In this document: positions 52,694-64,000 of the stretch, one piece after another
Layout: the number at the start of each line of letters is the position of its first letter
How positions within the stretch are numbered: position 1 is the first letter of the stretch
NCBI GenBank assembly: GCA_012295275.1
Contig: CM022673.1
Span: forward strand, 26,546,761 to 26,610,760
DNA length: 64,000 bases
Source: Chrysomallon squamiferum
Taxonomy: Eukaryota > Mollusca > Gastropoda > Neomphalida > Peltospiridae
Direction of reading: 5' to 3'
Translations under genes and position numbers: made by a program
The notes under the pieces: model-generated
What the model was told of the DNA's origin: nothing
The model's database searches: none
The model's input: the letters and a program-made list of their open reading frames with translations, nothing else

Positions 52694-55600
52694 CATTTAT
52701 TCATTTATAATTTTTGTCACATAAAATGATAGATGACAGATGGCAGATCTCAGTCCAGAATCCTAAATAATAACATTAATTATTATAAATGAAACATAGC
52801 ACTTCTCTCAATAATTAAATATTACAAATACGAAACAACAAGTGATAACTCACCCGAAAAGGACACTAATCAAACTTATAAGCACAGGGCTTAATTAGTT
52901 TTCATTCAGTATAGCCAAATAATATTTAAAGCATTTATAAAAATACAAAATGATGTAAAACAGTTGGCTTGCGATCATCCCAGCCAGTGCATTATGAGAA
53001 GTACTTAAAATGACATATACTATATCATTTTAGCAGCAGTGTATTAAGTTTAATTATAATACAAAAAGAATTACTAATAAACTGATCAATTATTCAGAAT
53101 AATTTTTTATTTATTTTTGATCAGAGTTCTCATACATCATTTTCATTCCGTGAGGAATCATCATCAAAGTTATTAGGCTGAGGGCTATATATATTTTGAA
53201 TGATTTTTGTATCTGCAGTAATCAGAGATTTATTTTATGATCTAGTATTAAGGATTACAAGGAAAGGTTTAACAAGAAATATGTGAAAAACAAAAACCAC
53301 ACTTGTAGTGCAATTTTTTTTATTGTGGAAGATATATTTGTATGCCATCTGTCTCACCTATAATGAACTAAATTACAAAATTAAAATATATTTTGGCATC
53401 TGACGTTTTAAATCACTGTTATTCCAGTAATCAGTATTACTCAGATAATCAATTTTATCATAGCTATCAAATAAAGCAAATTGTTTTTATGAAATTTTAA
53501 ACTGTATTTTATTTTTCTCTAGGTGGAGACACGTGAAGATGAGGAGCAAAATGTTAAACTACAACAAACTATCGAACTTCTGCTTGCAGCTGGCTACTTC
53601 AGAGCCAGGATAAAGGGTCTTTCACCGTTTGACAAGGTACGTAAACATTTCATGTGAATTTCACAAATAAATATGGTTTAATTGTACCTCTTTACCTTTT
53701 GCCATGAACTTTGACAGTTGTTAGGAATCAGATATTAGTTTTTTTTGTGCTGTTTGTTTTATTTTAATATGAGAGAGAAGAAAGAACCTTGCTTCTGGAA
53801 TTCCATACATTGCTGTTATTTATTATTACAAACCTTCCTGTAGATTGGAAAAATATATTCCAAGGCTTTTGTTAAATCAGTTGTTGGCTCATGTTTGGAA
53901 TGGGAAAAGAGGCTGGTTGCCTGGTTACATCCTCCTCCTCCAGGAATGAAATAATTACTTTATATCAAAACACTGATGTCATTGTCTTCTTAGGAGTTTA
54001 CATAATAAAAAACTGAAAGTGAATAAAGATACATTTTTTCTTATAACATAGAGAAGGTGATTTTAGTAGTTTATAACATGTGAATATTTTATTCATTTAT
54101 TTATTTTTAAGTTGATTTAAAGTGTAAATATATTTCTGTTTTTTATATGTTTATATCTGAATTATATATTTTATTCATTTGTTTACTTATCTTAATGCTG
54201 ATTTAATGTATAACTGTGTTTAGGGATATTGGATGTTTTTATATGTTTTATATTTGAATTATTTATTTTATGTATGTATTTAACTCTTTTATTGTGAATC
54301 TTTCAGGTTGTTGGGGGTATGACTTGGTGTATTACAACTTGCAACTTTGATTTGGATGTGGATCTTCTGTTTCAAGAAAACTCAACAATAGGGCAGAAAA
54401 TGTAAGGAGATTTTTATTTATATTTATTAACAGAAATCCAGTTTATAAATTAGTCCAGTGTTACGTTCAGAAATATTTTAACATTTATTTATAGACACTA
54501 GTCCATTACCCATTGTGTTTATTGGATAATAAATTGATTAAAATCAACAATTACTTGTAATAAAGGTTTAGCAACAATAAAAGGCTAATTTAAAAGAAAA
54601 ACAATAACTATCTTACATAGTTGTTTATACATGTTTGGAAATTAATTTTAGATTTTTTTTCAAGAAAACTAGAAATTATTATAATGTTGTTTTTAAAAAT
54701 TAATTTGTGATTCTACAATGTTTTATTTCCTTTAAGAGATAAATGTTTAGTTGTATTTAGTTGTTTTAAGATGACATCTAAATTTTGTAGATCACTGACT
54801 GAAAAAATTGTTGCTGTGCTTCCAAAAATGAAATGTCCACACAGAATAGAACCACATCAGATCCAGGGCTTGGATTTTATTCACATCTATCCAGTGATAC
54901 AGGTAGGACATTTCTTCTAATAGCAACAAAAATAAACTGATGTGATCCATCAGTTATTAACACAAATATATAAATTTTGAAATCAGATGGCTATGTGATT
55001 TTGTTTTTTCTCATATTTTCTGATAAAAAAAATAAAAAAATAAAAATAAAAATAAAAATAAAAATAAAAATAAAAATAAATTAAATTAAATTAAATTAAA
55101 ATAATTCATAAATAAATAAATAAAATAAAATAAAAATAATTTTTAATATTTCTGTATTTTTTCTTTTTGACCTGGAGTTCTCACTGTTGTGAATTATGTT
55201 GTTGGTAAATTAAAATAAAGAATTTCATCATTATTATTTTACTGTTTGTATAAATATTTATTACAGTGGTTGGTGAAAAAAGCTATAGAAACTAGAGAGG
55301 AAATGGGGGATTATATACGATCATTTGCCGTTTCTCAGTTCAACAAGAACCATGCCATGCCACAGGTTTGTAGTAACTTTAATAAAATAAATTGTTTTCC
55401 ATTATATGTAAATATCACATATCTAAAATAAAACTAAATATCATTGTCACTAATACAATTTCTGACAGTTTTGCCAGTCTTCAAATCAGAGGAATTTCTT
55501 CACTAGTAAACATCTTCATTTGGAGACAGCATAAAAATATTTGCCATCTTCATCGTTAGAACATAAAGAAGCATTTAAAACCATTTTTCATATTTCCAAC

Positions 55601-56194
55601 TTAGTGTATTTTTTATTTAAGCAACCTGTAATCGTTAAAAAGAAATTATGACAATGGAATTATACTGTTACAAAGCATTCAAACACTGCCATTTTATACC
55701 TTTTACCATTGAAATTGTGACACCATTATGTTTATGACAGAATGGTTACTGTATTTTTTCTGCAAGTAGTAGGAGAAACCAGAGCAAATTGATCAATCCT
55801 GTATGAGATGACATCATGGTTGCTAAAATAAGTTTTTTTTATTGGTATTATTTTGTTTTTATACTTAATGATTAATTATAATTGGACAGCAAAACCAAAT
55901 TAAAATATTACTTGGAAGTGTGCAGAAGACATTTAGTCTGTTTCTAAATAGTATCAGAAAAGGTGTACTTTGAAAAAACAGTTTTATTTTGGGAATGATA
56001 AATGAAAGATGAAAGGTTGTTTGTTAAAAATCAGACGTGAAATATTTTGTCACTGTACTACTTGACCTGTGTACTTTGTTCTGTCTGGACTGTTTTGACT
56101 CGGTGATTTTATTTTAAGATAAAACACATGCATCTGGGTTATTGTGGCTTTTGATAAATGCCAATATTGTATTCACATGTGCAGATATATATAT

Positions 56195-56226
<32 letters not shown>

Positions 56227-59200
56227 GAAACTCATGCACACACCCGCAACACACACACGCATGCACACGCACACACACACACACACACAGCATCTAAACT
56301 CTAATTTATTTTTATTTATTTTACTAGTTCATTGACAGAAGACTATATTTGTGATCTGCTGACAATAATTATTAAAAACATTAAATAAATCTCAGTATTA
56401 TTACTGTTATCATTAATAATATGAAAATATTAAAAAAAAATGTCATTGTTTTATGGCAATCCTACTTAAGTACATATAGAACATATTAACCCTAGGCTGT
56501 GTTATTATCATCAGGAATATATCAAATATATTTAAAACATTTTTATTATTATTATTTTCATTTAAACATCATCTGTTTTAAACTTTATTATTTTATACAT
56601 ATATATATTTTTTTTTTTTTTTATTTTTTTGATATGTATCAAAAAAAAAAAAAAAAAATATATATATATAAGTTAATGGCCACCAGTATTTCTTCCAGCA
56701 GTTTATTACCTGTATTTTAATTTTGTAATTGAATGAACTCTGATAATAGTATTGGCTGTCTGGTAGATGTATGTTATCTAGTAAATCTACACATGACTTT
56801 GGTCCAGTTAATCTTATTAGTATTATTCACATGCTCATGATTACTAAGTTAACACCATTTTAATTTATTTTTCATTATGGCTATTAACATTAAAACATGT
56901 ATTATAACAATATCTTTGTTTTCTCTTTGGTAAAAAAAAATATGTATGTGTGTGAGTGTATGCATTTGTAGACACACACACACACACACACACACGAATG
57001 CACGCACGCACGCCCACACAGACACACACACATTAGTTCTATCTGACTGGCTGTCAAAGAACAGCTCATGATAGGTCTGGTATCTGATGAATCTTAAATC
57101 ACCTAAATACTATTTTTGTATTTTTACAGTCATAAATGGATTTTTCAACCAGTTGATTTAAAATGTAAATCTTTGTATTTCTAAAATACTGCAATTACTT
57201 GTCAACTCAGCATTCAGAATTTCCAGTGATATAATGTAACGGAAACACCAGTTTTTGATTAAACTGTGAATTTGTTCTTTTTAATTCTTGATGTATGACT
57301 TGAAAGTTAGAGTCTGGATAGATGATACACTAAAAGGAAGGCTTTGTAAAATAAAATATCTTTTTATATTTAATTTAAACAAAAATTCCAATAAATAAAA
57401 TAAAAAATAAGTCAATAAAAATAGAATACAATAGAATAGAATAGAATAGAATAGAATAGAAATATAATACAATACAATACACAATACAATACAATACAAT
57501 GTAATGTAATATAACATACTACAGTACAATACAATCTAATGCAATAAAATACAATATGTGTAATTTAATGTAAATATAATATAATAAAAATTATATAAAT
57601 ATACATTTATGTAACAAAATTAATTAAAATTTTTATTTGACTGGTTCAGACGTGTTTTCAGACATGTTGATTGTCATTATCGATAGCTGTGCTTTGCGCT
57701 GAAGTGTGTATATGGGAGGAATTTTATTAAGGACACTCATTGACGTTCACTGACATGATAAGACGAATCTGGTGACCAGACATCGCATACCACTGATATC
57801 ATCCGACTGGTTGCGATAAATTTTAATTTTATCATTTAAATGTCCTAATGGACAAAGTTAAACTAAAAAAAAAAAGAAGAGCTAGGTCAAGTTGTTGATC
57901 AAACAGGGTTTAAGTGGATTAGCATTGTCATGTTGTTGTTGTTGTTTTGGAGGAGATGAGATGAGATGCATACTTTAATGTAAATTATGTTTGTGACGTA
58001 AGTTTTGAGGACTGGCTGTTTATTTAGAAAATACGTTGACCGAAATCAGTGAATGACATTTCATGTGTTTGTTATCTGTTACAGCATAGTCTGTCTGGGA
58101 GATTCAGGTTATCATTAGTTATTGAGTATGTGTCAGATTACATGTTCAGGTGTAAACAAAATATTTTATTTTTGTTACCACAAAAATAATACAAAAAACA
58201 AAACAAAAACAACAACAATAACTACGCAGTTATCAAAGTACAGTCTGCCTTCCCTTCAGAGTTCCTTAACTTTGTTCCAGGAGCTGGAATCTGTAACACA
58301 GAACAGTGTTTTCTTAATAATGTTAAAACATCATCTCTCTTTATCATTTCCTATACAGTACATTCCAGTTCTTTGCCATTTTAAGTAATTTATATAGGTG
58401 GAAAGGTAACCCAAGATCAAAATGTTAAAGAGCTGCATTTGGCAGTGTAATAATATGAAGTTGAAGATGTATGTAATTTTAGATTTTTTTTCTTTTATAT
58501 GAAATATTAAAATACAGAATTTGTTACTGATTAAATACTTTTTTTACATCTTGTTGGTTAATTGTTTTTCTTACACATCAATATAATGTTATTGATTTTT
58601 TTTTCTTTTATGTCTAACTAAATTAATACACCTAGCAGAAATTGTGTTTTATTTTTTTTATTTTTTTATTTTTTATATCTCACTAAATTAATCCAGCAGA
58701 AATGGTCTTTTTTTTTCTTTTCTTTTTTAAAAAAAAATCTCTTTAGTATCTTTTGTGATGTGTATAGGTTACCATTCAGTCAGGTGTTTTACTTACAGTA
58801 ACCACTTTCATGTTCTTCTGAATTAAGACACAATGGTGTTTTCACATATTTAAACTTAATATAAATTACTAGACATTGTCTACTTTATCACAGTTCTTCA
58901 GATGGTAGTACTGCTCAACAGTGAAGATGTTAAATTACTTACTTTTGTTTACAAGTAAATAAGTTGTTAATTTATTATCACTCAAGTATAATCAAACAGC
59001 ATAACAGTTTATTAGGATCAATGTTCCCTCAAATTTTCCCAAACCACAAATTAGAAATTTTGACGCTTCGAGCAAAAATAAAAGTAGAAAAAACAATTAT
59101 GTTCTGTAAATTAGAATGAGAGGCAACATTTTGATGTGGGTGATAACATTCATAACTGCAGGGCACCAAAACTCTGACTGCACAGCCTAGAAGGAACATT

Positions 59201-60420
59201 AATAATCAGTAATTAGAAATCTATTAATATTGGGCTTATTTTAACATAAATCTATATAAATATTGGGTTAATTTTTTTATATATATATATATATATAATA
59301 CATATATCTCTATGTCTACATACATTTTCTGAAGAGATGTTTAGTAACAATGTAAACATAAGTTAAGCAGGTATAATAAATATATACATAATTTCACAAG
59401 AAATGGTGACACTTGCCATTACAGTTTTTCAAATGAATTCTGTTATTGTGTTTATTTAATTTCATTTGAAAAGCTGTTTCTTTAACAGTTTAAGAAAATT
59501 TATCTTTACTGACATATTTTTCTGGATTGATATATTTTTTGCTTCTTTTTTAGAAAAAAATTATTTATTCACATCTGTATTTTTCAAGTGTTCGTATAAA
59601 ATATTTGATATTCATTTGTAAAAAAAATAAAAATTCATATTTAATTTTATGCATTATAATTTTTATTTAAAAATATTTGCAGTATGTTCATGCAATTTAT
59701 TATAATTTATGCACTGAAAAAATCTCTATACGTGTATGTATATGTGTTTGTTTTTGTGTGTGTGTGTGTGTGTTCCATTTGTTGTCATAAAATGTGATAA
59801 AAGTTATTTATATTTATGAAGAGTGACACAAGATGTTAATTTGTTAGTAGAAAAAATATTAATAATTTATTTTTTCTTTACTTTTTAAATTGTTTTTTTC
59901 TTATTTTTTTTTAAGGATCTTGCATTTGAAGAGCAGAAACCAAAGGCATTGACAGCCATTTCAACCACCAAGGTATCCTTACAGCTATTTCTGTCAAAAT
60001 TTTCTTCAAAACATATAATAAAGCTTACAAGACAAGAAATGGTTTCAAAAATAATAACAAACAGACTGAAGCTTAGTTTTTATATTTGAAGAAATGGCTT
60101 CTGAACTATTTGTTCTTTGAATAACATTATTAATAATGTTATTCAATCAGTCATACAGCTTTCCTTTTTGCCAGCCTACAACTCGCGATTAAGCAAGCTT
60201 ATTAAATGATTCTTCAAAAATCATGAAACAGAAAGTGAAAAATATGTGACAGGCTGAACTATGTGTATGAATGATGAAGTCCTTTTAAGTTGTGAATACA
60301 TTGTAAAAATATGTGTAGATAAAGAACTAGTTGTAAAGAAAGTTATTTGTAATAAACTCATCGTTATACTTTACTTATTTATTTATTTATTTATTTATTT
60401 ATTAATTTATTTATTTATTT

Positions 60421-60457
<37 letters not shown>

Positions 60458-60791
60458 TTTATTTATTTATTAATTAATTTATTTATTCATTTTTATTTAT
60501 TTATTTATTAATTTATTTATTTATTCATTTTTTTTTTTTATTTATTTATTTATTTATTTATTTATTATTTTTTAGGATGCTTACAAACCACAAAGAAGAT
60601 ATCGCAGACAGGATGTTGAGAAGCTGAAAGATGAAGAAACGAGAGTGCAGTCGACACTGTTAGAATATGGCAGGTCTGTTCTTATTTTTTATATTTTTTT
60701 ATGTTGCAGGTGTTGTAATGGAGCTCTTTGCCATGAAAGTGTCAAGTAGACAGAATGAAATATTCATTCATAATGTGTTTATTTTTTTTTT

Positions 60792-60823
<32 letters not shown>

Positions 60824-63803
60824 GTTAAACTGAGATTCTAATAATATTTTAGAAGATTCAAGAAAGATAAAATTATATTTTCAAAATGTGATTCACTGAA
60901 AATAAATGACATAATTGGTAATTTAATTTTCTTTTTCTAGGAGATATGGTGCTAGCAAAAAGGATAAAAAGGTTGGTATTGTCTACTGACTTGTTTCACA
61001 AATACATTGTTGTTGTTCTATTGATGGGTTCAACATAAATATATATAAAAATAAAATTCAGTATATTTGTCAAAATAAAGATAATATGAATGGAATGATT
61101 ACTGATTTTAATCTTACAAATTTTATTGTTTATTTTTAATGTGATGTTTTGTTTATTTTAAATTTACTGGTTTAAAAACATAAAAAAAAATTCTGTTTTC
61201 CTAAAGGCAACACATGAATCAAAAATGAATTTAAAGATACTTTTTTATTATTATTATTTTCCTTGTTTTTTAATGCAAAAACACAGACGAGAATATTCAT
61301 ATTTGTTTATAAATTATTAGGAAGATGATCAGTCAACAAAAAAGAAGGCAATAGCAGCAGGTTTGGCTGCCAGTGAACCCAGAGAAGATGACCAGGAAGA
61401 AGAGGTACTGAACAAATCTTTTCATACTGCAGATAGTATTTTAAATTAAAAATCTATGCTGTCTTAAATTTGTTTTGTAGGAAAGACTTGAGAATATATC
61501 TGTTCCAATATTTTAAAGTCTGGTGATACCGTCATGTTGTCTGATATTAATATAGATATTCTAGAATTATGTTGAAGTTTTAAGATCATGTGCTGAGTTA
61601 ATCTGGAATATCCATGTAATTTTTTTGTTTATTTTTTTATTTTGACAGTATTTAATTTTCTACCTTCAGTTACATTATAAAGATTTTTTTAATGTTTTTT
61701 TTTTTCTCTTTTTTGTTCTGTTTTTAAGCGAAGGATCAAACTTTTAATGAGTTCAATGTCTGCAACTGACAGTCATGAGGTAATTATTGTTTATGATATT
61801 TCATTATTAGTTAATTTTGTCTTTAATTAAACTGGAAATAAATCTCCCCAATACTCCAAAAATATGGAAAAGAAAATCAAAAACAAAACAGCTGACTAAA
61901 AATTTATGATGTTAACATACTTTTTCTTATTAACACGAATCTTTCAGAAAGAAAGAAAAAAAGCAGTGGTTTTTATTTGATTTTGAAATTGTGAAAATAT
62001 AAAAAAAAAAAAAAAATATCTAAGGATTTCATTCATTTATTTTATTTTTTTGCAAATGTGCTTTTGCATGTCTGTTGTCTGCTGAAGTGAATTTAATATA
62101 AAAAAAAAAAATAATAATAATAATAATAAAAACATTCATATATATATTTTTTTTTTTTGCAACCAAATAAATGTTTATTCTAATATATACATATATTGTA
62201 TTTTTTTTTTTTTTCATAAGAAGAGATTAGACAATAATTTTAGCATTTGTTGTGTTAGTGATCGCATGCTTGTCTCCCATTGTTTAGGGCAAGCTAACTG
62301 CTAATAGTGTTGGTACCCTTGTTGGAATGAAGTCTGATGAAATCATGCAAATAGCCTCTGAGTATGCTCAGAAAGTAAGTCCAGTTCTAACTAGTTATAC
62401 CTTTTATTTCTTTAAAACAAAATTTTTAACAGTTTTATTCTTTAAATTTCAAAACTTTGAAAATCATAAAATGATGATAAAAAACATCCTTCTGTTTTGC
62501 TGAAGCTTTTTATTTTGGTTCATTATGCATGGGAAATATGAAATGCTAAATATTTTTTGTTGCATCAGATCAACAGTTTAGAAAATGTTTCATTTAGTTT
62601 TAATTTTTGGTTAAAATGGATGATAGGATCAAACTTTAGATCTTGTTTCTGACTTTTTATCATAGCACCTTCCATAAAATGAAATTTTATGTCCATCAAA
62701 GAGTCCTCCTGCAACCAGTTTTGAACATTTTGCCCAACGATTTTCAGTCTGACGTTAATTTTTATATTGACTTCCATAAAATGATTATGTCCATGACTTT
62801 TTTATTTGATTTGTGAAACTAGTGACCTTGAAATATAATTAATGTGTAGGTATGATATTTCACAATGTTTAAAATTCATTGTTCAGAAGAATCTGACAGG
62901 GTGAAATTAAAATTTTGAAAAAAAATATAAAACTGAAAAAAGATATGACATAGAATATCCTTCATCTGACTAAATGATTTTGAATGTGATAGTTCATAAC
63001 TGCTGATATTGGTTAATAAACTTTATGATTTGTCAGTTTAAAATTAAAAATGTTTAATTTTTTAAATTAATATACAGACAGATGCACACTTTAATGATGT
63101 AATAGAAATACATAACAGATTGTGCAATGTGTTATATGCTATGAATGGTCTATAACTATGTTAATGATTGCATTGCAGAATCAGTCTTTATTTTTAGCTA
63201 TTTTTATTTACTGCAAGTATTTTTTTTTATACTTAAATAAAAGCTTTTGTATTGGCTGCAGAAAAATGTGTTTTTCATTTACTTTTGATGTGATTTGTCT
63301 TATTATGTAATTACTTTTATGTTTACAACTGCATATGCCTTACTTTAATTCATATTATACAATGTAGAAAATTTTATTTAATTTTATAGAATAATAAAAA
63401 AAAAAAAAAAATGTTGAGAATTTATTTAGAGTTTACAATAAAAATGAAGAAAAAAGGCAGAGAATGTTTTCATCAAAATTTAAAAACAAAAAATATTTTA
63501 ACAAGAGTGTAAATAAAAAACATGGAGATAAATTTTTATGACACAAAAATGCAAAATATTTTTACACAGCAGTGTGAAAAAAACACGTAGAGAAGTTTTT
63601 ACGGCACAAAAAAAAAACATAATTTTTTTAAATGTTTTTGTGACTGTGAATGCTAAATGATGATGTAAAATGTTAAACATTGACAGCAAACTGAAATAGA
63701 GAGTATTGAGAAGAGCGAGCGAGTGGGCGGGGCCCAGCAACACAAACGAGTTACGTCTGCACTGAAAAAACAAATTGAAAACCACAAGAAGAAACTGGAA
63801 GTG
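52402..63803 (+). CDS. CCDC93: CCDC93, CCC-complex subunit (first twelve exons; 3' truncated)
   Basis: Exons 52402-52491, 53523-53636, 54307-54401, 54791-54902, 55267-55365, 59916-59972, 60576-60673, 60941-60971, 61321-61404, 61729-61779, 62288-62374 and 63687-63803 join in phase into 345 codons; human CCDC93 has about 630 residues, so roughly the N-terminal half is here. CCDC93 works with CCDC22 and COMMD proteins in the CCC complex, which partners WASH and retriever in endosomal recycling of cargo such as the LDL receptor. Near-identity to the human protein is clear in [71 protein letters not shown] and LLEYGRRYG. The N-terminal part is the calponin-homology-like domain; exons 11-12 begin the coiled coil. 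The ATG at 52402 (ACAAAATGG) was chosen over an in-frame ATG at 52315. Intron 5 is about 4.5 kb. Confidence 0.96.
52492..53522. other. CCDC93 intron 1
   Basis: Contains a perfect (ATT)n tract at 52648-52693 and otherwise AT-rich DNA without recognisable features. Confidence 0.85.
55024..55139. repeat. (AAAAT)n and related repeats in CCDC93 intron 4
   Basis: AAAAAT units grade into TTAAA and AAATA units over about 115 bases, about 130 bases upstream of the exon 5 acceptor. Confidence 0.9.
56202..56289. repeat. Interrupted (CA)n microsatellite
   Basis: CA repeats broken by GAAACTCATG and CCGCAA; the Thr-His ORF over it is an artefact. Confidence 0.9.
57421..57553. repeat. Pentanucleotide repeat (AATAG)n then (AATAC)n
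   Basis: Two related pentamer blocks in intron 5 of CCDC93, decaying into TAATG units at the right end. Confidence 0.9.
59021..59200. mobile_element. Possible short hAT-like MITE in CCDC93 intron 5
   Basis: Left end ATGTTCCCTCAAATTTTCCC; reverse complement of the right end AATGTTCCTTCTAGGCTGTG. About 10 bases of inverted similarity (TGTTCCYTCWA) bound a 180-base segment. The GTTCCYTCTA.GCTG end recalls short hAT MITEs. No target duplication is clear. Confidence 0.35.
60374..60567. repeat. (TTTA)n tract abutting the CCDC93 exon 7 acceptor
   Basis: About 190 bases of TTTA units with a few interruptions end within 10 bases of the TTTTTTAG acceptor at 60575, so the repeat replaces the usual polypyrimidine tract and branch region. 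Confidence 0.92.
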
Positions 63804-64000
63804 GTAAACTTGAAATTTTTCACTCAGTCAGTCTGTTTGGACGTTATTTGTCTTTATTGATTTTCATTTAACTTGATTATACAGTGTGCATAAAACCTGA
63901 AGTGATTTTTTTTTGATTTTTCTGTTTTAAATTAATTCAAGATTTTAACATCATATTAATCTAGAATTTTCTCGTGTAAATAATGAAATAGTTTTTTTTT

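Larger units (their letters stand above)
55366..59915. other. CCDC93 intron 5 (4.55 kb)
   Basis: The largest intron here. It holds (CA)n, pentanucleotide and possible transposon repeats (listed separately). An ORF at 58122-58388 has biased composition; no nested gene recognised. Confidence 0.8.

Overview
This is animal nuclear DNA: AT-rich, intron-rich, with GT-AG splice sites and many simple repeats and decayed transposons. INSIG, CCDC93 and a rhodopsin-class receptor point to a bilaterian. The intronless orphan receptor, the glycosyltransferase-like family, a SINE resembling mollusc elements and the very long (CT)n/(GA)n tracts suggest a mollusc, probably a gastropod. That last step is inference.

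Layout. (1) 2-8486, +: the last seven exons of a gene for a disordered protein with three NPF motifs, a polyproline stretch and a C-terminal PDZ-ligand-like tail, probably an endocytic-recycling adaptor. (2) 8487-16418: AT-rich 3'UTR and intergenic DNA with a Tigger-like element at 13904-14322. (3) 16476-17414, -: a two-exon gene for a tiny secreted peptide of about 45 mature residues, 27 of them His and 6 Cys, with a TATA box and a perfect splice donor. Its true frame has no long ORF, so a simple ORF scan misses it. (4) 20164-21273, -: an intronless orphan class-A GPCR, a GC-rich island in AT-rich DNA. (5) 21274-44929: a gene desert with trinucleotide tracts, a 32-bp minisatellite, long (CT)n/(GA)n tracts, a second Tigger-like element, a mariner-like remnant, a 55-bp-arm inverted repeat, and possible LINE, SINE and hAT fragments. 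(6) 44959-46097, +: a two-exon type II membrane glycosyltransferase-like gene with two compensating one-base frameshifts. (7) 48447-52042, -: INSIG, in four coding exons plus an upstream 5'UTR exon. (8) 52402-63803 and beyond, +: the first twelve exons of CCDC93.

INSIG and CCDC93 lie head to head and share a short upstream region holding CCAAT boxes, a CACGTG E-box and ETS-like sites. The human INSIG2 and CCDC93 genes are also divergent neighbours, so this looks like an ancient linked pair. INSIG retains SCAP-SREBP in the ER and CCDC93 belongs to the CCC endosomal recycling complex; both bear on cholesterol and LDL-receptor handling. The other genes show no obvious pathway link.

The most novel item is the His/Cys-rich secreted peptide. 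All exon boundaries come from splice-site and phase matching by eye; no database search or RNA data were available.
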